From assembly GCF_002813445.1 (NCBI RefSeq), contig NZ_PHHD01000001.1:248001-312000 (forward strand): 64,000 nt of DNA, in the 5' to 3' direction. Below the pieces are notes generated by a model. It did not search any database. It was given only the letters and a program-made list of their open reading frames with translations, and had not been told where the DNA came from. The stretch's first letter is position 1; the number at the start of each line of letters is the position of its first letter. Origin of the DNA: Pseudomonas tolaasii NCPPB 2192 (lineage in GTDB: Bacteria; Pseudomonadota; Gammaproteobacteria; Pseudomonadales; Pseudomonadaceae). The position numbers and the translations under genes were made by a program. Below are positions 23,526 to 32,690 of the stretch, piece by piece.

Positions 23526-24845
23526 TCACACGGGCAACACAATCACCGCCACCAACCCGCCGCCCTGGCGTTCTGCCAGGGTCAGCGTGCCGCCATGTTC
23601 CAGCACAATCGCCCGCGCCGTGGAGAGCCCCAACCCTACGCCGCCCGTGCTTTTGTTGCGCGAGCCTTCCAGGCGATAGAACGGCAGGAACACCTGTTCC
23701 CGGTGCTCGGCAGGGATGCCGGGGCCGCGATCCAGCACGTGAATGACCACTTCGCCCGGGATGTACAGCAGCTCAATTTCCGGGGCCGTGCCGTAGTGGA
23801 TGGCATTTTCCACCAGGTTGGTGATGACACGCTTGAGGCCCAATGGCCGGCCGCAATACACCAGACGTGGCGGGCCACGAAAGCTGATTTCGATGTTCTG
23901 GTCGCGGTAGTCGTCGATCAGGGTTTGCAGCAGTTCCGCCAGATCCAGCTGGGTCGCTTGCTCCAGGCGCGCGTCATCGCGGAAGAATTCCAGGGCGGTG
24001 TTGATCATTGCCTGCATTTCATCCACATCACGAAACAGCCGTTGCTGCTGGTCGATGTCCTCAATGAATTCGCCACGCAACCGCAACCGTGTGAGGGGCG
24101 CACGCAGGTCGTGGGAAATCGCCGCGAGCATTTGCGTGCGGTCCTGAATGAAGTGCTGCAACTGCGCCTGCATGCCATTGAAGGCGAGGATCGCCTGGCG
24201 GATTTCATGGGGCCCGACCGGCTCGATGGGCGGCGCACGAAAGTCCGAGCCAAAGCGCCGTGCGCCCTGTGCAAACTGCTGCAGCGGCCGCGCCAGGCGC
24301 CGGGTCGCCACCAGCGTCACCAGGGCGGTGGAAATCAAGACCAGCAGCAGCACGATCAGGCTGCGCTGGCCCTCCCCCAGCCCCCAACTGCGCGACTGCG
24401 CGCTGAACATCAACCAGGAATGGTCGACCAACCGCACGACCAACGCATAGTGGCCCTTGCCATCCGGCCAGTCGGACGGTTCGTAGCCGGCCATCAACCG
24501 CGGCGGGCCGGGCAGCAGATGCTTGAAGACTTCATCGCCGGAGTGAAAGTCCGGCTCGAGCTGCTCGGGCAAACCAAAGGTTTCACGCTCGGTGGCCCAC
24601 GTCACGCTGAACTGCTCATCACCCACCGCTTGAGTCAGGTGCTCACGCCTGGCGGGCTCGGACGCTTCCACCGCCCGCACCACCACGGCGATTTTTTCCA
24701 GCAAGCCGATTTCCGTCAGGGGCGGCCGCGCCCACACACCGGCCAATTGCACAAACAAGGCGTTGAATGCGAGCGCGGTGAACATGGCGAGCAAAATGGT
24801 CAGGGCGATCCAGCGCGCCACGGTGTCGCGGGGCAGGCGCTTCAT
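23526..24845 (-). CDS. EnvZ-like sensor histidine kinase
   Basis: This 439-residue inner-membrane kinase has two hydrophobic segments (about 12-35 and 165-185) that bracket a periplasmic sensor region. A HAMP linker follows. The DHp domain carries AAISHDLRAPLTRLRLRGEF, and the ATPase domain carries NLVENAIHYG, DRGPGIP and GGVGLGLSTARAI. It overlaps its response regulator gene by 4 nt, so the two form one two-component system. The stimulus is unknown. Confidence 0.93.
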   Translation of the reverse strand: MKRLPRDTVARWIALTILLAMFTALAFNALFVQLAGVWARPPLTEIGLLEKIAVVVRAVEASEPARREHLTQAVGDEQFSVTWATERETFGLPEQLEPDFHSGDEVFKHLLPGPPRLMAGYEPSDWPDGKGHYALVVRLVDHSWLMFSAQSRSWGLGEGQRSLIVLLLVLISTALVTLVATRRLARPLQQFAQGARRFGSDFRAPPIEPVGPHEIRQAILAFNGMQAQLQHFIQDRTQMLAAISHDLRAPLTRLRLRGEFIEDIDQQQRLFRDVDEMQAMINTALEFFRDDARLEQATQLDLAELLQTLIDDYRDQNIEISFRGPPRLVYCGRPLGLKRVITNLVENAIHYGTAPEIELLYIPGEVVIHVLDRGPGIPAEHREQVFLPFYRLEGSRNKSTGGVGLGLSTARAIVLEHGGTLTLAERQGGGLVAVIVLPV

Positions 24846-25552
24846 GAGCGGGTCACGTTGGCGGTGAATTGGTAGCCGCCGTTGCGCACGGTGCGGATCA
24901 TCGCCGGGCGCTTGGTATCGAATTCCAGCTTGCGCCGCAGGCGGCTGACCTGCACGTCGATGCTGCGGTCGAACGCATCGTGGCTGTGACCGCGTGACAG
25001 GTTCAGCAATTGCTCGCGGGTGAGCACGCGCTGGGGGTGTTCGGCGAACACCAGCAGCAAGTCGAACTCGCCGGAGGACAGCGGGATCATCACTTGGTCA
25101 GGCGAGCGCAATTCGCGGCGCGTCAGGTCCAGTTGCCAACCGGCGAAGCGGATCAACGGGCGAGCGACCTCGCCCACCGGCGCCCGGCTCTCGCCGGCGC
25201 GGCGCAACACCGCGCGCACCCGGGCCAGCAACTCACGGGCGTCGAAGGGTTTGCTCAGGTAATCGTCGGCGCCCATTTCCAGGCCGACCACGCGGTCGCT
25301 GAGTTCGCCCATGGCGGTCAGCATGATCACCGGGGTCGCGTATTCCTGGCGCAAGCGCTGGCACAGCAGCAGGCCGTTGTCGCCGGGCAGCATCAGGTCG
25401 AGGATGATCAAGTCTGCCGGCTCACGCTCCATGGCCGCCCACAAGCCCGCGCCACTGGCGGCGGTCTCGACCGTATAGCCGTGTTGCAGGAAAAATTTCT
25501 TCAGCAGCGCGAGGACTTCAAGGTCATCGTCCACGATCAAAAGGTTGCTCAC
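24842..25552 (-). CDS. OmpR-family response regulator
   Basis: The product is 236 residues. The receiver domain has NLLIVDDDLEV, the phospho-Asp in ADLIILDLMLPGDNG, and Lys in DDYLSKPFDAREL. From about residue 140 a winged-helix domain follows (RELRSPDQVMIPLSSGEFDLL... RSIDVQVSRLRRKLE). It is co-transcribed with, and translationally coupled to, the downstream sensor kinase. The target genes are unknown. The divergent MlaA-like lipoprotein gene is a natural candidate, by position only. Confidence 0.94.
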   Translation of the reverse strand: MSNLLIVDDDLEVLALLKKFFLQHGYTVETAASGAGLWAAMEREPADLIILDLMLPGDNGLLLCQRLRQEYATPVIMLTAMGELSDRVVGLEMGADDYLSKPFDARELLARVRAVLRRAGESRAPVGEVARPLIRFAGWQLDLTRRELRSPDQVMIPLSSGEFDLLLVFAEHPQRVLTREQLLNLSRGHSHDAFDRSIDVQVSRLRRKLEFDTKRPAMIRTVRNGGYQFTANVTRS

Positions 25553-25714
25553 CGGAACACATCACATGGGTTGGTCGAGGGGCTATCTAAAACCATTCGG
25601 CGTGGCGCGTCATATATTTCAACCGTGCAATAAAACGTCAACGGCGCAATAAACCAGACATCTTTGCGCAAGAAGCGGCTGCCAGCATCGGCCTCCCTTT
25701 TGCGGAGACTGACC

Positions 25715-26500
25715 ATGCGCTCGCTCACCTACCCCCAGCACCTGGCTCGCCAGGCCGTGCTGCTGTTGACCGTGTCTTACCTCACAGGCTGCGCCAGCCC
25801 GGCCAACGTGCAAACCACCACGCATTGCGCGCAGGTGAGTTACCCGGTGTATGACCCGGCCGAGTCGGTCAACCGCGGAGTCTTCGCGTTTAACCGCGTG
25901 GTGGATGATTACGCACTGGCGCCGGTGGCACGCGGCTACCGCTACTTGCCGGATTTTTTCCAGCAGGGTGTGCATAACTTCGCCACCAACTTCAGTGAGC
26001 CGAAGGTCTTTATCAATGACCTGTTGCAAGGCAACCCGCGCCGCTCGATCAATACCCTGGGACGGTTTGCCGTGAACACCACCGTAGGGGTGGTGGGTTT
26101 GTTTGATGTGTCCGACCGCTTGGGCATCCCGCGCCATACCGCCGACTTTGGCCAGACGTTTGGCGTGTGGGGCATGGGCAACGGGCCGATCGTCGAGTTG
26201 CCGCTGCTGGGCACGGGCAACAGCCGCGATGCCGCCGGCAAGGTCTTGAGTTTCCTGGTATCGCCGCTGGGCGACAGCGACACCGTGCAAACCCTCGGCA
26301 CCGTCAGCATGGTGGGTGGCACCGTGGACACGCGGGCGTCGTTGTTGCCGCTCACCGACAGCCTGCAAAAACTGCCGGATTACTACAGCGCATTACGTAA
26401 CGTGGTGGCCGAACATCGCGCAGCGTTTGTGCTGGAGGGCAAGGAAGGCGCCACGAACCCTGCGCCAAACGACTGCGCCAAGGGCAATGACGATTTTTGA
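25715..26500 (+). CDS. MlaA (VacJ) family outer-membrane lipoprotein
   Basis: This 261-residue protein has a signal peptide ending in the lipobox LTGC (Cys26), so it should be lipidated. The core matches MlaA: DPAESVNRGVFAFNRVVDDY, PDFFQQGVHNFATNFSEPKVFINDLLQGN, NTTVGVVGLFDV and FGQTFGVWGMGNGPIVELPLLG. MlaA removes misplaced phospholipids from the outer leaflet of the outer membrane. The internal ATG was chosen for its GCGGAGACT ribosome binding site and the signal peptide. No other mla genes are nearby, so it may be an additional copy of the main mla system. Confidence 0.9.
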   Translation: MRSLTYPQHLARQAVLLLTVSYLTGCASPANVQTTTHCAQVSYPVYDPAESVNRGVFAFNRVVDDYALAPVARGYRYLPDFFQQGVHNFATNFSEPKVFINDLLQGNPRRSINTLGRFAVNTTVGVVGLFDVSDRLGIPRHTADFGQTFGVWGMGNGPIVELPLLGTGNSRDAAGKVLSFLVSPLGDSDTVQTLGTVSMVGGTVDTRASLLPLTDSLQKLPDYYSALRNVVAEHRAAFVLEGKEGATNPAPNDCAKGNDDF

Positions 26501-26587
26501 TACAGATGCGGCGCTGTCGCTTAACAAAATGCCGACATCCCGTACGCTAACCTCGCCGGCTAGATCCTGAGTGGAGCCTTTGCCTGC

Positions 26588-28483
26588 ATGCCAAACGCCG
26601 ACACATTGCCCGACGTCCTCGCCGGGCCGATGCTGCGCCGCCTCGAACCCCGGCGCCTGGTGCTGTGGCTGGCCGGCAGCCGTGAACTGGCGTTGACACT
26701 CAGGTTGTACGTCGAAGGCCTGCCGGTTGATATCACCCTGGACCAAAACCAGTGCCAGGTCGTAGCCGTGGGGCATCATGCCGTCCTCCACCTGATCGAT
26801 GTGGCGCTGGATGATGCGCTGCCTCAGGACGCGTTCATCGGCTATGACCTGCTGATCGAAGGCCGCGGAATCGCCGAATGGGCACCTCATCTATTGCACA
26901 CGGGCACTCGTTACCCGAATTTCGTGCTGCACCGCCGAATTCATCAGTTGGTGCACGGCTCGTGCCGCAAACCCCATCACCGCGCCGAAGAAGGTTTGCT
27001 GTGCGTCGACAAGCTGTTGGCCGATGCACATACCACTGCCGAACGCCCGGCCCTGCTGATGATGAGCGGCGACCAGATCTACGCCGATGATGTTGCAGGC
27101 CCCATGCTGCGGGCGATTCATGCGTTGATCGCGCGCCTGGGCCTGTTTGACGAATACCTGGAAGGCGCCGTGGTAAACGACAGCACCAGCCTCTACGGGC
27201 ACCGCGCCAGCTATTACCATCGCGCCGACCTGTTGCCGGCGCTGGACAGCAACGAGACGCTGCGCGAGCGTTTTTTCGGCGGCGTGAAGAAGCCGATCTT
27301 CACCAGCAGCACCGCAGACAATCACCTGGTGACCTTTGCTGAAGTCATTGCCATGTATTTGCTGGCGTGGTCGCCCGCCCCCTGGACGCTGATCGCCCCG
27401 CAACCGCCACAGTTGAGTGGCGAGGAACGGGCACGTTATGCCCGTGAACAGGTGCAGGTTGAGCGCTTTCGCGACGGGCTGCCGGGTGTCGCGCGCGTCT
27501 TCGCCCACCTGTCCACGCTGATGATCTTCGACGACCACGACATCACCGACGACTGGAATCTCAGCGCCCAGTGGGAACAAACCGCGTATGGCCACCCGTT
27601 TTCCAAACGCATCATCGGCAACGCCCTGCTCGCTTACCTGCTGTGTCAGGGCTGGGGTAACCAGCCGGATGTGTTTGGCGAGTTGATCAGTCAAACCCGG
27701 ACGCTGACAACCGGCGTGCAAAACGCCCCTCTCGCCGCAACCGCACAGGATGAGTTGATCGAATCACTGTTGAAGTTCCAGCATTGGCACTACGTGTTGC
27801 CCACCACCCCGGCGCTGGTGGTACTCGACACCCGCACCCGGCGCTGGCGCAGCGAGTTCACCCTCAAACAACCCTCCGGGCTGCTCGATTGGGAAGCTTT
27901 GAGCGAACTGCAACAGGCGTTGCTGGACCACCCCTCGGCCATCATCGTGTCGCCGGCGCCGGTGTTTGGCGTCAAGCTGATCGAGACCGTGCAAAAAATC
28001 TTCAGCTGGTGCGGTCACCCGTTGTTGGTGGACGCCGAAAACTGGATGGCTCATCGCGGCGCGGCACAGGTGATCCTCAATATTTTCCGCCACTCGCGCA
28101 CGCCGGGGAACTACGTGATTCTGTCGGGCGACGTGCATTACTCATTCGTTTATGAAGTACTGGTCCGCCACCGCAACGCCGGCCCCAGGATCTGGCAAAT
28201 CACCAGCAGCGGCATCAAGAATAAATTCCCGCCCCGCCTGCTGGTATGGTTCGACCGCCTCAACCGCTGGCTTTATTCACCCCGTTCGCCGCTTAACGGG
28301 TTCACCCGTCGCCGCGCCATGGAGGTAGTGCCGCATATTCCCGAACATGCCGAGGCAGGAGAGCGGCTGTGGAATTCGGCAGGAATCGGCCAGGTGTTTT
28401 TCAATGAAAAGGGCCAGCCGGAGGCGATTTACCAGCACAACGCAGATGGAAGGCCGAGGACGAGGATGGTTGCGCCCAACTAA
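26588..28483 (+). CDS. PhoD-like metallophosphatase
   Basis: The product is 631 residues without a signal peptide. Metallophosphatase motifs of the PhoD-like family are visible: HGSCRKPHH near residue 120, LLMMSGDQIYADDV, LMIFDDHDITDDWN and YVILSGDVHYSFVYEV. These would bind the di-metal or Fe/Ca centre. The absence of an export signal suggests a cytoplasmic phosphatase or phosphodiesterase, unlike classical Tat-exported PhoD. The substrate is unknown. It begins 87 nt after the MlaA-like gene and may be co-transcribed with it. Confidence 0.85.
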   Translation: MPNADTLPDVLAGPMLRRLEPRRLVLWLAGSRELALTLRLYVEGLPVDITLDQNQCQVVAVGHHAVLHLIDVALDDALPQDAFIGYDLLIEGRGIAEWAPHLLHTGTRYPNFVLHRRIHQLVHGSCRKPHHRAEEGLLCVDKLLADAHTTAERPALLMMSGDQIYADDVAGPMLRAIHALIARLGLFDEYLEGAVVNDSTSLYGHRASYYHRADLLPALDSNETLRERFFGGVKKPIFTSSTADNHLVTFAEVIAMYLLAWSPAPWTLIAPQPPQLSGEERARYAREQVQVERFRDGLPGVARVFAHLSTLMIFDDHDITDDWNLSAQWEQTAYGHPFSKRIIGNALLAYLLCQGWGNQPDVFGELISQTRTLTTGVQNAPLAATAQDELIESLLKFQHWHYVLPTTPALVVLDTRTRRWRSEFTLKQPSGLLDWEALSELQQALLDHPSAIIVSPAPVFGVKLIETVQKIFSWCGHPLLVDAENWMAHRGAAQVILNIFRHSRTPGNYVILSGDVHYSFVYEVLVRHRNAGPRIWQITSSGIKNKFPPRLLVWFDRLNRWLYSPRSPLNGFTRRRAMEVVPHIPEHAEAGERLWNSAGIGQVFFNEKGQPEAIYQHNADGRPRTRMVAPN

Positions 28484-28672
28484 GTTTCCTACATCAGCAA
28501 AACCCTTCTCTCATCAAGATTTCAGAAACATCACAAGGCATTGTTTTTATGGAAACTTCTTGAATATTTTCAATACTCCTGCGCCTTGAAGAAAGTGTCA
28601 GGTTCCGGCTGGTCTTTGCAAAAAGCCCTTCAATCGCCGATTGCCACATGAACCTATTTTGGTGCACTCTCT

Positions 28673-29014
28673 GTGAACGATCTACCTGTTGTGCTTAGCG
28701 TTGTTTTTTACCGAACGCAGGCGGGAAACGAACCCGTGCGGGAATGGCTGATGGAACTGCCCAGGGAAGCCAGGAGATTCATAGGCACCGATATCAAGTC
28801 GGTTCAATTCGGTTGGCCGCTGGGAATGCCACTCGTAAGAAAGCTGGAGCCTCGGCTTTGGGAAATTCGGACCGAGTTGGGTGTAAACATCGCACGTGTC
28901 GTCTTTACGCTGGTGAATAGCGACAGGGTGTTACTGCACGGTCTCATCAAAAAAAGTCAAAAAACTCCGTTAGTCGACCTGAACACTGCAAGACATAGAA
29001 AGAACAAGCTATGA
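28673..29014 (+). CDS. RelE/HigB-like (gp49-type) toxin
   Basis: This 113-residue protein of the RelE/ParE superfamily is of the phage gp49 type, read from a GTG start. The segments AGNEPVREWLMELPREARRFIGTDIKSVQFGW, PLVRKLEPRLWEIRTEL and ARVVFTLVNSDRVLLHGLIKKSQKTP match the family's core strands and catalytic basic residues. Such toxins cleave mRNA on ribosomes. The stop overlaps the start of the HTH antitoxin gene by 4 nt. The toxin-first order is the HigBA order. Confidence 0.88.
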   Translation: MNDLPVVLSVVFYRTQAGNEPVREWLMELPREARRFIGTDIKSVQFGWPLGMPLVRKLEPRLWEIRTELGVNIARVVFTLVNSDRVLLHGLIKKSQKTPLVDLNTARHRKNKL

Positions 29015-29331
29015 GGCCTCTCATGAACAAACATATCGGCTCCAGCCTCGATGACTTTCTCAGCGAAGAAGGGCTTCTGGAAGAAGTGACTGCCGCCGCG
29101 TTGAAGCGCGTTATCGCATGGCAATTGGCAGAAGTGATGAAAGCGCAAAAAGTCAGTAAGAAAGCGTTGGCAGAGCGCATGCACACCAGTCGCACAGCAG
29201 TGGATAGAGCGCTGGATCAAAACGACGCAGGCATGACGTTGGCCACTCTTGCAAGCGCGGCCAGGGCATTGGGTCAACGGGTAGAAGTGCGCCTTGTGCC
29301 TGATAGTGATGCAAGACTCTCGGTGATTTAG
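29011..29331 (+). CDS. HigA-like HTH antitoxin
   Basis: The product is 106 residues. A helix-turn-helix (XRE-type) lies in the second half: QLAEVMKAQKVSKKALAERMHTSRTAVDRALD. The C-terminal strand (ALGQRVEVRLVPD) is typical of HigA antitoxins paired with gp49-type toxins. The ATGA overlap with the toxin gene makes translation coupled. A second ATG four codons in is possible. It should bind the toxin and repress the operon. Confidence 0.88.
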   Translation: MRPLMNKHIGSSLDDFLSEEGLLEEVTAAALKRVIAWQLAEVMKAQKVSKKALAERMHTSRTAVDRALDQNDAGMTLATLASAARALGQRVEVRLVPDSDARLSVI

Positions 29332-29520
29332 TGCATCGAGGGCGTTGATCGCGACGACCTTGCGCCATCGAACAACGGATCAGTTCACCGGTCCCCCACT
29401 AAAGCAGTACATCCACCCTATTCAAACCCCGCCGCCCCCGTTGTACAGTAGCGTCAGCCACGGAGTCTGGGCGTCAATGAAGACCGGTCTCAAAGCCGGC
29501 GCACGCAGGGAAGCAAGAGG

Positions 29521-30534
29521 ATGGACGATACATCTGATAACAACCCATTGAGGAATGACTTCTCCGACCTCAATTCCGACATGCTCCACGCCGTCATGGA
29601 GCTGGTGAGCGACGGTATCTGGGACTGGAACGCCAACACCGGCTTTGTGTATCGCAACCCCGGCTGGTACGAAATGCTCGGCTATCCCCGCCACTCCCTC
29701 GATAACAATGTGCACACCTGGGAAAGCGTGATTCACCCCGAGGACTACCCTCATGTCATGCGGGTATTTGATGATTACATCAGCCAGCGCGCGCCCCACT
29801 ACCGAACCGAATACCGCTGTCGCAAAGAAGATGGCACCTACCTGTGGATCGAAGACCGTGGCTACGTGATTGCGCGTAACCCCGACGGTTCGGTGGCTCG
29901 CATGGTCGGTGCCCACCGTGATATTCACTTGCGCAAAAGCTCCATCGAACAGCTTGAACAGCGCAACCAATCCCTTGAAGCACTGGTGGCCGAACGCACG
30001 CGCGAGCTGTCTCGGGTCAACCAGCAACTGCAAGCACAACTCGATGAAAACCGTTCCCTGGCCGAGCGCGACCCCCTGACCCTTGTCGCCAACCGCTATC
30101 GTCTGGAAAAAGTGCTGTTGGCAGAATGTGACCGCGCCGAACGTTTCCGGATACCGGTGGCGCTGGTCGCCATGGACATCGACGACTTCAAGCCGATCAA
30201 TGACAAGCATGGCCACGCCGTGGGTGATCAAACCCTGATCAGCGTAGTGAAAAGACTCGAAGGCTGCATGCGCCCGGGTGACTTGCTGGCGCGCTGGGGC
30301 GGCGACGAATTCATGGTGGTGCTGCCCGACAGCAGCCTGGACGAGGCGAAAACCGTTGCAGAGCGTATTCGCCAACACCTCTCACAGATGCCCGCCGTGG
30401 GTGACTTCAACGTCACCCTGAGCCTGGGTGTGGCACAGTTGCGCAGCGGTGAACCCCCTGCCGCCTTGATGGCACGCGCCGATCAGGCGCTGTACCGCGC
30501 CAAGGCGGCAGGAAAGGACACCGTGTCGGAGTGA
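29521..30534 (+). CDS. PAS-GGDEF diguanylate cyclase
   Basis: The product is 337 residues. Residues ~20-140 form a PAS domain with its PAC tail (GIWDWNANTGFVYRNPGWYEMLGY, YRCRKEDGTYLWIEDRG). A coiled-coil linker follows (EQLEQRNQSLEALVAERTREL). The GGDEF domain has the intact active site GGDEF at residues 260-264. An RPGD (RxxD) inhibitory site lies five residues before it. It should therefore make c-di-GMP and be product-inhibited. No membrane segment is present, so it is cytoplasmic. It is convergent with the amino-acid binding protein, with stops adjacent. Confidence 0.95.
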   Translation: MDDTSDNNPLRNDFSDLNSDMLHAVMELVSDGIWDWNANTGFVYRNPGWYEMLGYPRHSLDNNVHTWESVIHPEDYPHVMRVFDDYISQRAPHYRTEYRCRKEDGTYLWIEDRGYVIARNPDGSVARMVGAHRDIHLRKSSIEQLEQRNQSLEALVAERTRELSRVNQQLQAQLDENRSLAERDPLTLVANRYRLEKVLLAECDRAERFRIPVALVAMDIDDFKPINDKHGHAVGDQTLISVVKRLEGCMRPGDLLARWGGDEFMVVLPDSSLDEAKTVAERIRQHLSQMPAVGDFNVTLSLGVAQLRSGEPPAALMARADQALYRAKAAGKDTVSE

Positions 30535-31563
30535 TCAGCGCACCGGTGGCGCGTACTGGATGCCGCCATTGCTCCACAACGCATTGAGCCCGCGCTTGAT
30601 CTTCAGCACGCTGCCCTGGCCGATATTGCGCTCGAACACCTCGTCATAGTTGCCCACTTGCTTGACGATCTGCACCACCCAATCCTTGCGCAACTTCAAA
30701 TCCTTGCCGTACTCGCCATCGGCGCCCAACAACCGCGCAATGTCGGGATTTTTGGTGGTTTTGGCCTGCTCTTCGACGTTCGTGGAATTGATGCCCATTT
30801 CCTCGGCATTGAGCATGGCAAACAGCGTCCATTTGACGATGCTGAACCACTCGTCATCGCCTTTGCGCACCAGCGGCCCCAGCGGTTCCTTGGAAATCAC
30901 TTCCGGCAACACCACGAACTCATCGGGGTGGGCCATTTTGATGCGTTGCGCGTAGAGGCCGGACTGGTCGGTGGTCAGCACGTCGCAACGTCCGGACTCC
31001 AGGCCCTTGGCGCTTTCGTCAGCGGTGTCGAAGGTGATCGGCGTGTATTTCATGCCGTGGGTGCGGAAATAGTCCGACACATTGAGCTCGGTGGTCGTAC
31101 CGGCCTGCAGGCATACGGTGGCGCCGTCCAGCTGTTTGGCGGCGGTGACGCCCAGCTTGTTGTTCACCAGAAAACCGATGCCGTCGTAGTAGGTCACGCC
31201 GGTGAACACCAGGCCCATGCCGGCGTCGCGCGAACTGGTCCAGGTGGTGTTGCGCGAGATCACATCGACCTCGCCCGACTGCAGCGCCGTGAAACGCTCC
31301 TTGGCGGTCAGCTGGCTGAATTTTACTTTGGAGGCATCGCCGAACACCGCCGCGGCCACGGCGTGGCACACGTCCACATCGATGCCGGTCATCTTGCCGG
31401 TGCTGTCCGGCACACCGAAGCCGGGCAGGCCGTCACTGACGCCACACTGGATAAAGCCTTTCTTCTGGATTGCATCCAGGGTCGCACCGGCGTGGGCACT
31501 GGCCGCCAGGCCCAGGGATGCGGCTGCAATAATCGCGGCCAAAGTGGTCTTGAGGTTTTTCAT
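30535..31563 (-). CDS. Family 3 amino-acid ABC substrate-binding protein (AapJ-like), orphan
   Basis: This 342-residue periplasmic binding protein has a signal peptide (TTLAAIIAAASLGLAASAHA). The family 3 signature region reads GVSDGLPGFGVPDSTGKMTGIDVDVCHAVAAAVFGD, and the length and later segments (NTTWTSSRDAGMGLVFTGVTYYDG) resemble the general amino-acid binding protein AapJ. No permease or ATPase genes adjoin it, so it must share a transporter encoded elsewhere or act alone. It is divergent from the LysR gene, which may control it. Confidence 0.88.
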   Translation of the reverse strand: MKNLKTTLAAIIAAASLGLAASAHAGATLDAIQKKGFIQCGVSDGLPGFGVPDSTGKMTGIDVDVCHAVAAAVFGDASKVKFSQLTAKERFTALQSGEVDVISRNTTWTSSRDAGMGLVFTGVTYYDGIGFLVNNKLGVTAAKQLDGATVCLQAGTTTELNVSDYFRTHGMKYTPITFDTADESAKGLESGRCDVLTTDQSGLYAQRIKMAHPDEFVVLPEVISKEPLGPLVRKGDDEWFSIVKWTLFAMLNAEEMGINSTNVEEQAKTTKNPDIARLLGADGEYGKDLKLRKDWVVQIVKQVGNYDEVFERNIGQGSVLKIKRGLNALWSNGGIQYAPPVR

Positions 31564-31707
31564 GCGAGGCACTCCCTGTCATTCCTTATTATTCGGCGCC
31601 GCACAGCCCGCGCCGGTTTATAGTGTTGCCGGGCAGTATCGACGGCTTTACCCACCTGCCACAAACGACCTTTAGGCAAAGGCTCCTTCCTGTTTGGAAT
31701 GAACTGC

Positions 31708-32601
31708 ATGATTTCAAAACGTTTGACCCCTTCGATGACCGCCTTGCAGTGCTTCGAAGCCGCCGCCCGCCATCTGAGCTTCACCCGCGCCGCCGAAGAG
31801 CTGCACTTGACCCAGAGCGCCGTGAGCAAACAGGTGGCGCAGCTCGAAGAAATGCTCTGTCACAACCTGTTCGAGCGGGTGCGTCAGCGTTTGTACCTGT
31901 CCCCCGCGGGTGCGTTGTACCTGGACGAAGTGCGCAAAATTCTCAACCAGGTCGACATTTCCAGCCGTTACATCCTCACCTACGGCGGCGAAACCGAAGT
32001 GCTGCGCATCGCCACCCAACCCACTTTCGGCGACCGCTGGCTGGTGCCCAAGCTCAAGGATTTCGCGGCCCGCCACCCGAATATCCACCTGGACGTGCGC
32101 AACGAACTGGAACCCTTCGACGTGCTGCAGGCCAAGGCCGATATCGCGTTTTTTTTCGGCCAGGGTTCGTGGCCGGGGGCGACGTGCATCGAACTGTTTC
32201 GCGAAGCCGTAGTGCCGGTATGCGCGCCGGGGTTTGTCGCCGAGGGCAGTGATGCTTCTTCACGCCACACCTTGTTGCAATGCACCTCGCGCCCGGAGGC
32301 CTGGCACGAATGGTTCCTGGAGCAGGGCCTGCATTCGCAGAACAGCTACCACGGCCCGCGCTTCGACACGTTCTACATGTGCATTCGCGCCGCGCAGTCG
32401 GGCTATGGCGTGGCATTGGTGCCGCAGTATCTGGTGGCCGAAGAATTGGCCAGCGGCAGCCTGACCATCCCGTGGAACTACGCAATGCCCAGCGCCGGCG
32501 CGCACTTTATCGCCCACGCCGAACACGCCGGCGACATCCCGAAAGTCAAAGCCTTCCTGAACTGGATGGTGAGCTACATCAAGGCACATCCCGACTTTTA
32601 A
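31708..32601 (+). CDS. LysR-family transcriptional regulator (GcvA-like)
   Basis: The product is about 297 residues. The N-terminal winged HTH reads SMTALQCFEAAARHLSFTRAAEELHLTQSAVSKQVAQLEE, followed by the effector domain. I start at MISKRLTPSM, since an ATG three codons earlier is also in frame. The close resemblance to GcvA-type regulators is from memory. It is divergent from the amino-acid binding protein gene and precedes the aminotransferase gene by 89 nt, so it probably regulates one or both in amino-acid catabolism. Confidence 0.9.
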   Translation: MISKRLTPSMTALQCFEAAARHLSFTRAAEELHLTQSAVSKQVAQLEEMLCHNLFERVRQRLYLSPAGALYLDEVRKILNQVDISSRYILTYGGETEVLRIATQPTFGDRWLVPKLKDFAARHPNIHLDVRNELEPFDVLQAKADIAFFFGQGSWPGATCIELFREAVVPVCAPGFVAEGSDASSRHTLLQCTSRPEAWHEWFLEQGLHSQNSYHGPRFDTFYMCIRAAQSGYGVALVPQYLVAEELASGSLTIPWNYAMPSAGAHFIAHAEHAGDIPKVKAFLNWMVSYIKAHPDF

Positions 32602-32690
32602 TAATGACCCGGCGACTTTATTTCGTTTGCGGCCCTACCCGCGGCGCAGCTTAGATAAAAAGACGCCCGTCATTGCCGAGTCCGAGATTC